A DNA stretch of 64,000 nt. It comes from Chloroflexota bacterium (GTDB lineage: Bacteria > Chloroflexota > UBA11872 > VXOZ01). The notes under the pieces were generated by a model. It was not told the origin of the DNA. It worked only from the letters and a program-made list of their open reading frames with translations, and did not search any database. The DNA is taken from the NCBI GenBank assembly GCA_028874195.1, contig JAPPLM010000044.1, positions 1 to 64,000 of the forward strand, in the 5' to 3' direction. Positions 61,365 through 64,000 of this stretch are shown here, in pieces (position 1 is the first letter of the stretch; the number at the start of each line of letters is the position of its first letter). The position numbers and the translations under genes were made by a program.

Positions 61365-62552
61365 ATGACCGACTGGCCTGCCAAAGAGAAGCAATACTAC
61401 ATGAACACATTCAACCGCTTGCCGGTTACCTTGGTATCCGGCGATGGCTCCTGGGTGTGGGATGATCGTGGCAGGCGTTACCTCGACTTCTTGCAGGGCA
61501 TTGCCGTGAACGTGTTGGGGCACGCCCATCCGGTACAAGTCAAAGCGATTGCGCAGCAAGCTACTACCTTGCTCCATACATCCTCGCTCTTCCATGTGCC
61601 GCGGCAGTATGAACTGGCTGAACTGCTCGTGGAGAATTCCGCGCTGGATCGGGTCTTCTTCGTCAATAGCGGTTCGGAAGCGCTGGAAACCACCATCAAA
61701 ATCGTTAGGAAATACGGCAAGCTTAACCGCGATGGCGCTTATGAGATCATCGTGATGACCAACGCCTTTCACGGGCGCACCATCGCCTCCGTGGCTGCGA
61801 CGGCGAATCCGCACTACCAAGAGGATTTCGTGCCGATGCCGGAGGGCTTCGTGCGCGTGCCGTTCAACGATCTCGCGGCGGCACAGGCAGCGGTGGGCCC
61901 GAAAACGGCCGGAGTCTTAATTGAGCTTATCCAGGGTGAAGGCGGCGTGTACGAAGCCGACCAGGACTATGTGCAAGGGCTGCGCGCGCTGTGCGACGAG
62001 CACAACTTGCTGCTGGCGCTGGACGAAGTGCAGACTGGTATCGGCCGCACGGGACGTTTTTTTGCCTATGAACACTACGGTATTCAACCGGATGTGATGG
62101 CCCTGGCCAAGGCGCTCGGCGGCGGACTGCCGATAGGCGCGTGTATGGTCAATGAACGCGCTGCCGTCTTTGTGCCAGGCGACCATGGCTCTACCTTTGG
62201 CGGCAATCCTTTCATTTGTGCTGGCGCCGCCGCCGTGGTAGGTCATGTTATTGAGAATCAGCTCTGGCAGAATGCCGCGCGCCAGGGCGAACGCATCAAG
62301 GCGGGACTGTCGGACATCACCGCCCGTCACGGTAATGCGATCACGAACATTCGCGGCAAGGGTCTGCTGCTCGCGTTCGATCTGGGTGAAGAGCGGGCAG
62401 AAAAGTTTCTCGCCCACGCGTTGGAATGCGGCCTTATCGTAAACCGCGTGGCGCCGCCCAGCATCCGCATGGCTCCGGCCTTGACGCTGACCGATGCGGA
62501 GGCAGACGAGGGCTTGGCGCGGATTGAGAAGACCCTGGGCGGGATTTTGTAG
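61365..62552 (+). CDS. argD: Class III aminotransferase, probable acetylornithine aminotransferase
   Basis: 395 residues from ATG 61365, with a strong GGAAGGAAGGGA site. FLQGIAVNVLGHAHPVQVKAI, FFVNSGSEALETTIKI, NAFHGRTIASVA, LIQGEGGVYEAD and LLALDEVQTGIGRTGRFFAYEHYG precede the PLP lysine in ALAKALGGGLPIGA. The size and motif set match ArgD, and argG lies 500 bases downstream, supporting arginine synthesis. Other ornithine- or succinyl-amino-acid substrates remain possible. Confidence 0.88.
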   Translation: MTDWPAKEKQYYMNTFNRLPVTLVSGDGSWVWDDRGRRYLDFLQGIAVNVLGHAHPVQVKAIAQQATTLLHTSSLFHVPRQYELAELLVENSALDRVFFVNSGSEALETTIKIVRKYGKLNRDGAYEIIVMTNAFHGRTIASVAATANPHYQEDFVPMPEGFVRVPFNDLAAAQAAVGPKTAGVLIELIQGEGGVYEADQDYVQGLRALCDEHNLLLALDEVQTGIGRTGRFFAYEHYGIQPDVMALAKALGGGLPIGACMVNERAAVFVPGDHGSTFGGNPFICAGAAAVVGHVIENQLWQNAARQGERIKAGLSDITARHGNAITNIRGKGLLLAFDLGEERAEKFLAHALECGLIVNRVAPPSIRMAPALTLTDAEADEGLARIEKTLGGIL

Positions 62553-62613
62553 TAGCGTTCTCTTGGATGACACAGTGCTTTGGATCCTGCCAGTAAGCGG
62601 AAGGGACAAAAGC

Positions 62614-62691
62614 ATGGCAGTGTTTGACACCCACAAGGCAATCAAGACGCTCATCGGCGCAGGCTTCAGTGAGATGAAAGCTGAACCATGA
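62614..62691 (+). pseudogene. N-terminal piece of a split coiled-coil protein
   Basis: ATG 62614, with AAGGGA upstream, encodes 25 residues (FDTHKAIKTLIGAGFSEMKAEP) and stops at TGA 62689-62691. The FDT...AGFSE pattern is the usual N-terminus of small bacterial coiled-coil membrane proteins (DUF1640-like), whose remainder is found in the next frame. A one-base loss near 62686 would explain the split. A functional overlap (ATGA) with reinitiation is the alternative. Confidence 0.55.
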
Positions 62692-62945
62692 TTGACGCTA
62701 TGGGCGAGTCTCACGACGCGCTTGCTACCAAAGCGGATATAGCCGCAGTTAAATCGGAAATAGCTGCTGTGAAAGCGGATGTAGATGCCGTGCGCTCCGA
62801 CGTGAAGGCGCTGGAGAATGCCGTGAACGAGCGCGCGACCAAAGCCGAACTGCGCGAACAAGAACTACGTATCCGGTTGCATCTGTACGCGGTTGCGATT
62901 GTCGTCATCGGTGTCTTGGCCGCGCTTGAGTTGTTGTCCCGTTAG
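62688..62945 (+). CDS. Small coiled-coil protein with C-terminal membrane anchor
   Basis: 85 residues. Heptad-like A/V/K repeats (ALATKADIAAVKSEIAAVKADVDAVRSDVKALENAV) form a coiled coil, and one membrane helix ends it (LYAVAIVVIGVLAALELL). The family resembles DUF1640/CCDC90-type bacterial proteins. The missing N-terminal residues occur in another frame immediately upstream (62614-62691), overlapping by ATGA. It lies between argD and argG; a role there is not suggested by its sequence. Confidence 0.7.
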   Translation: MIDAMGESHDALATKADIAAVKSEIAAVKADVDAVRSDVKALENAVNERATKAELREQELRIRLHLYAVAIVVIGVLAALELLSR

Positions 62946-63063
62946 GCGATATGCCTGCTTGGTATCTTCCAAGAAATGGAACAGATGCAGAGTTGCCTTT
63001 GTTCCGCTTCATTGATTTCGAGCCTAGTACTCAATTGACACGTGCAAAGAGGAGAATTCCACT

Positions 63064-64000
63064 ATGGCTACAGTCGTCCTGGCCTACTCAGGCGGCCTGG
63101 ACACCAGCGTTTGCATTCGCTGGCTGCAAGAGCATTACGCTATGGACGTGGTCACGCTGACCATCGACCTCGGCCACGAGCCGGACCTGGATGCAATTCA
63201 AGATAAGGCGATTCAGACAGGTGCGCGCACGGCATACGTCGTAGATGCGCGGGATATTTTCATTGCGCACTTCATCTGGCCCGCGCTAAAGGCCGGCGCG
63301 GTGTATGAGAACGCCTACTATCTGGCGACGGCACTGGGTCGTCCGCTCATCGCAAAGCTGCTTGTGGACGTAGCTCGCAAGGAGGGCGCCGAGGCGGTAG
63401 CACACGGCTCCACCGGCAAGGGCAACGACCAGGTGCGTTTCGACGTGTCTGTGCACGCCCTCGCGCCGGAGTTGCAGGTGATCGCGCCGGTGCGCGAATG
63501 GGGCTTGACCCGCGACCAGGAGGAGGCCTACGCCAAAGAGCACGGCATTCCCGTGCCGGAAGGGTCACGGCAGCCATACAGTCTCGATCAGAACTTATGG
63601 GGACGCAGCATCGAATCAGGCCCGTTGGAAGACCCCTGGGTGGAACCGCCTGAGGATGCCTACGAGTGGACCGTCGCGCCGGAGAACGCGCCGGATACGC
63701 CCGCCTATGTGGAAATCGCCTTTGAAGAAGGCATACCTGTATCCTTGAACGGCCAGGAAAAGAACGGCGTCGATCTCATTCAAGAACTCAATGATTTAGG
63801 TGGCGCCCACGGCGTGGGCCGTGTGGACCACGTGGAGAACCGCGTGGTTGGCATCAAGTCGCGCGAAATCTATGAATGCCCTGCGGGCACAATCCTCTTC
63901 AAGGCCCATGAAGCCTTGGAGCAAATGACGCTTGCCCGCGATCAATCGCACTTCAAGCGCGTCGTGGCCGAGGAGATTTCACGCCTCGTCTACGGCGGCC
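63064..64000 (+). CDS. argG: Argininosuccinate synthase, truncated by the window end
   Basis: 312 codons are visible from ATG 63064 (GAGGAG upstream); the usual length is about 400. VVLAYSGGLDTSVCIRWLQEHY is the ATP-pyrophosphatase loop. VAHGSTGKGNDQVRFDVS, SLDQNLWGRSIESGPLEDP and VGRVDHVENRVVGIKSREIYECP are diagnostic. It joins citrulline and aspartate using ATP. No stop occurs before 64000. It follows the ArgD-like gene, forming part of an arginine cluster. Confidence 0.95.
   Translation, partial: MATVVLAYSGGLDTSVCIRWLQEHYAMDVVTLTIDLGHEPDLDAIQDKAIQTGARTAYVVDARDIFIAHFIWPALKAGAVYENAYYLATALGRPLIAKLLVDVARKEGAEAVAHGSTGKGNDQVRFDVSVHALAPELQVIAPVREWGLTRDQEEAYAKEHGIPVPEGSRQPYSLDQNLWGRSIESGPLEDPWVEPPEDAYEWTVAPENAPDTPAYVEIAFEEGIPVSLNGQEKNGVDLIQELNDLGGAHGVGRVDHVENRVVGIKSREIYECPAGTILFKAHEALEQMTLARDQSHFKRVVAEEISRLVYGG

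Overview
The window is bacterial: densely packed genes, short intergenic gaps, Shine-Dalgarno sequences, frequent GTG and TTG starts, and high GC over most of its length. The gene set suggests a Chloroflexota-like, heterotrophic, probably environmental or host-associated bacterium. It includes a very large UPF0182 membrane protein, LarB/LarC, a PurS-PurQ-PurL pathway, many Gfo/Idh/MocA oxidoreductases, DegT-type aminotransferases and a HemW-like enzyme. The phylum is an inference from gene content; there is no rRNA to confirm it, and I saw no tRNA gene or CRISPR array.

Layout. 1-7031: a DegT-family aminotransferase, a small P-loop kinase-like protein, and a minus-strand cluster of three Gfo/Idh/MocA oxidoreductases, a fourth degenerate paralogue and a small lipoprotein. 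7129-15838: Nudix hydrolase and RecQ helicase, HAD phosphatase, pyrE, mnmE, a VanZ-like protein, NrdR with a duplicated zinc ribbon, and an AAC(3)-like acetyltransferase. 16153-21059: a divergent FtsH-like AAA protease and UPF0182. 21227-30864: a plus-strand purine/one-carbon operon, purS-purQ-purL-purF-purM-purN, cyclodeaminase-like, folD, eno. 31128-36797: larB-larC, a membrane-anchored hypothetical protein, a metallo-beta-lactamase-fold hydrolase, a thioredoxin-fold CPPC protein, a Tat-exported cysteine-rich small protein and an orphan solute-binding lipoprotein. 37208-47026: M20 peptidase, CPA2 antiporter with CBS domains, an oxidoreductase/permease/ADP-ribosylglycohydrolase operon, a VanW protein, an amidohydrolase and another oxidoreductase. 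47458-51666: polyprenyl synthase-galU, thpR, folK and a glyoxalase-fold protein.

51927-55018 is a visibly AT-richer, probably acquired locus. It holds a single-chain restriction-modification-like protein of 881 residues (nuclease, N6-methylase, specificity domain, and an extra C-terminal domain of about 95 residues) followed by a translationally coupled DUF7689-like protein with conserved Cys and His. This is the best candidate for an undescribed system here. 55378-64000 returns to core genes: hemW, which overlaps a divergent amidohydrolase at their 5' ends; an acyltransferase; a second DegT aminotransferase; a TIM-barrel isomerase; an ArgD-like aminotransferase; a split coiled-coil membrane protein; and the start of argG.

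The gaps are littered with small repeats. There is a MITE-like family with 15-17 bp terminal inverted repeats and TA flanks (three copies plus a degenerate core), a 98-bp repeat present twice, and a GC-rich hairpin repeat present four times. One MITE supplies the stop codon of thpR.
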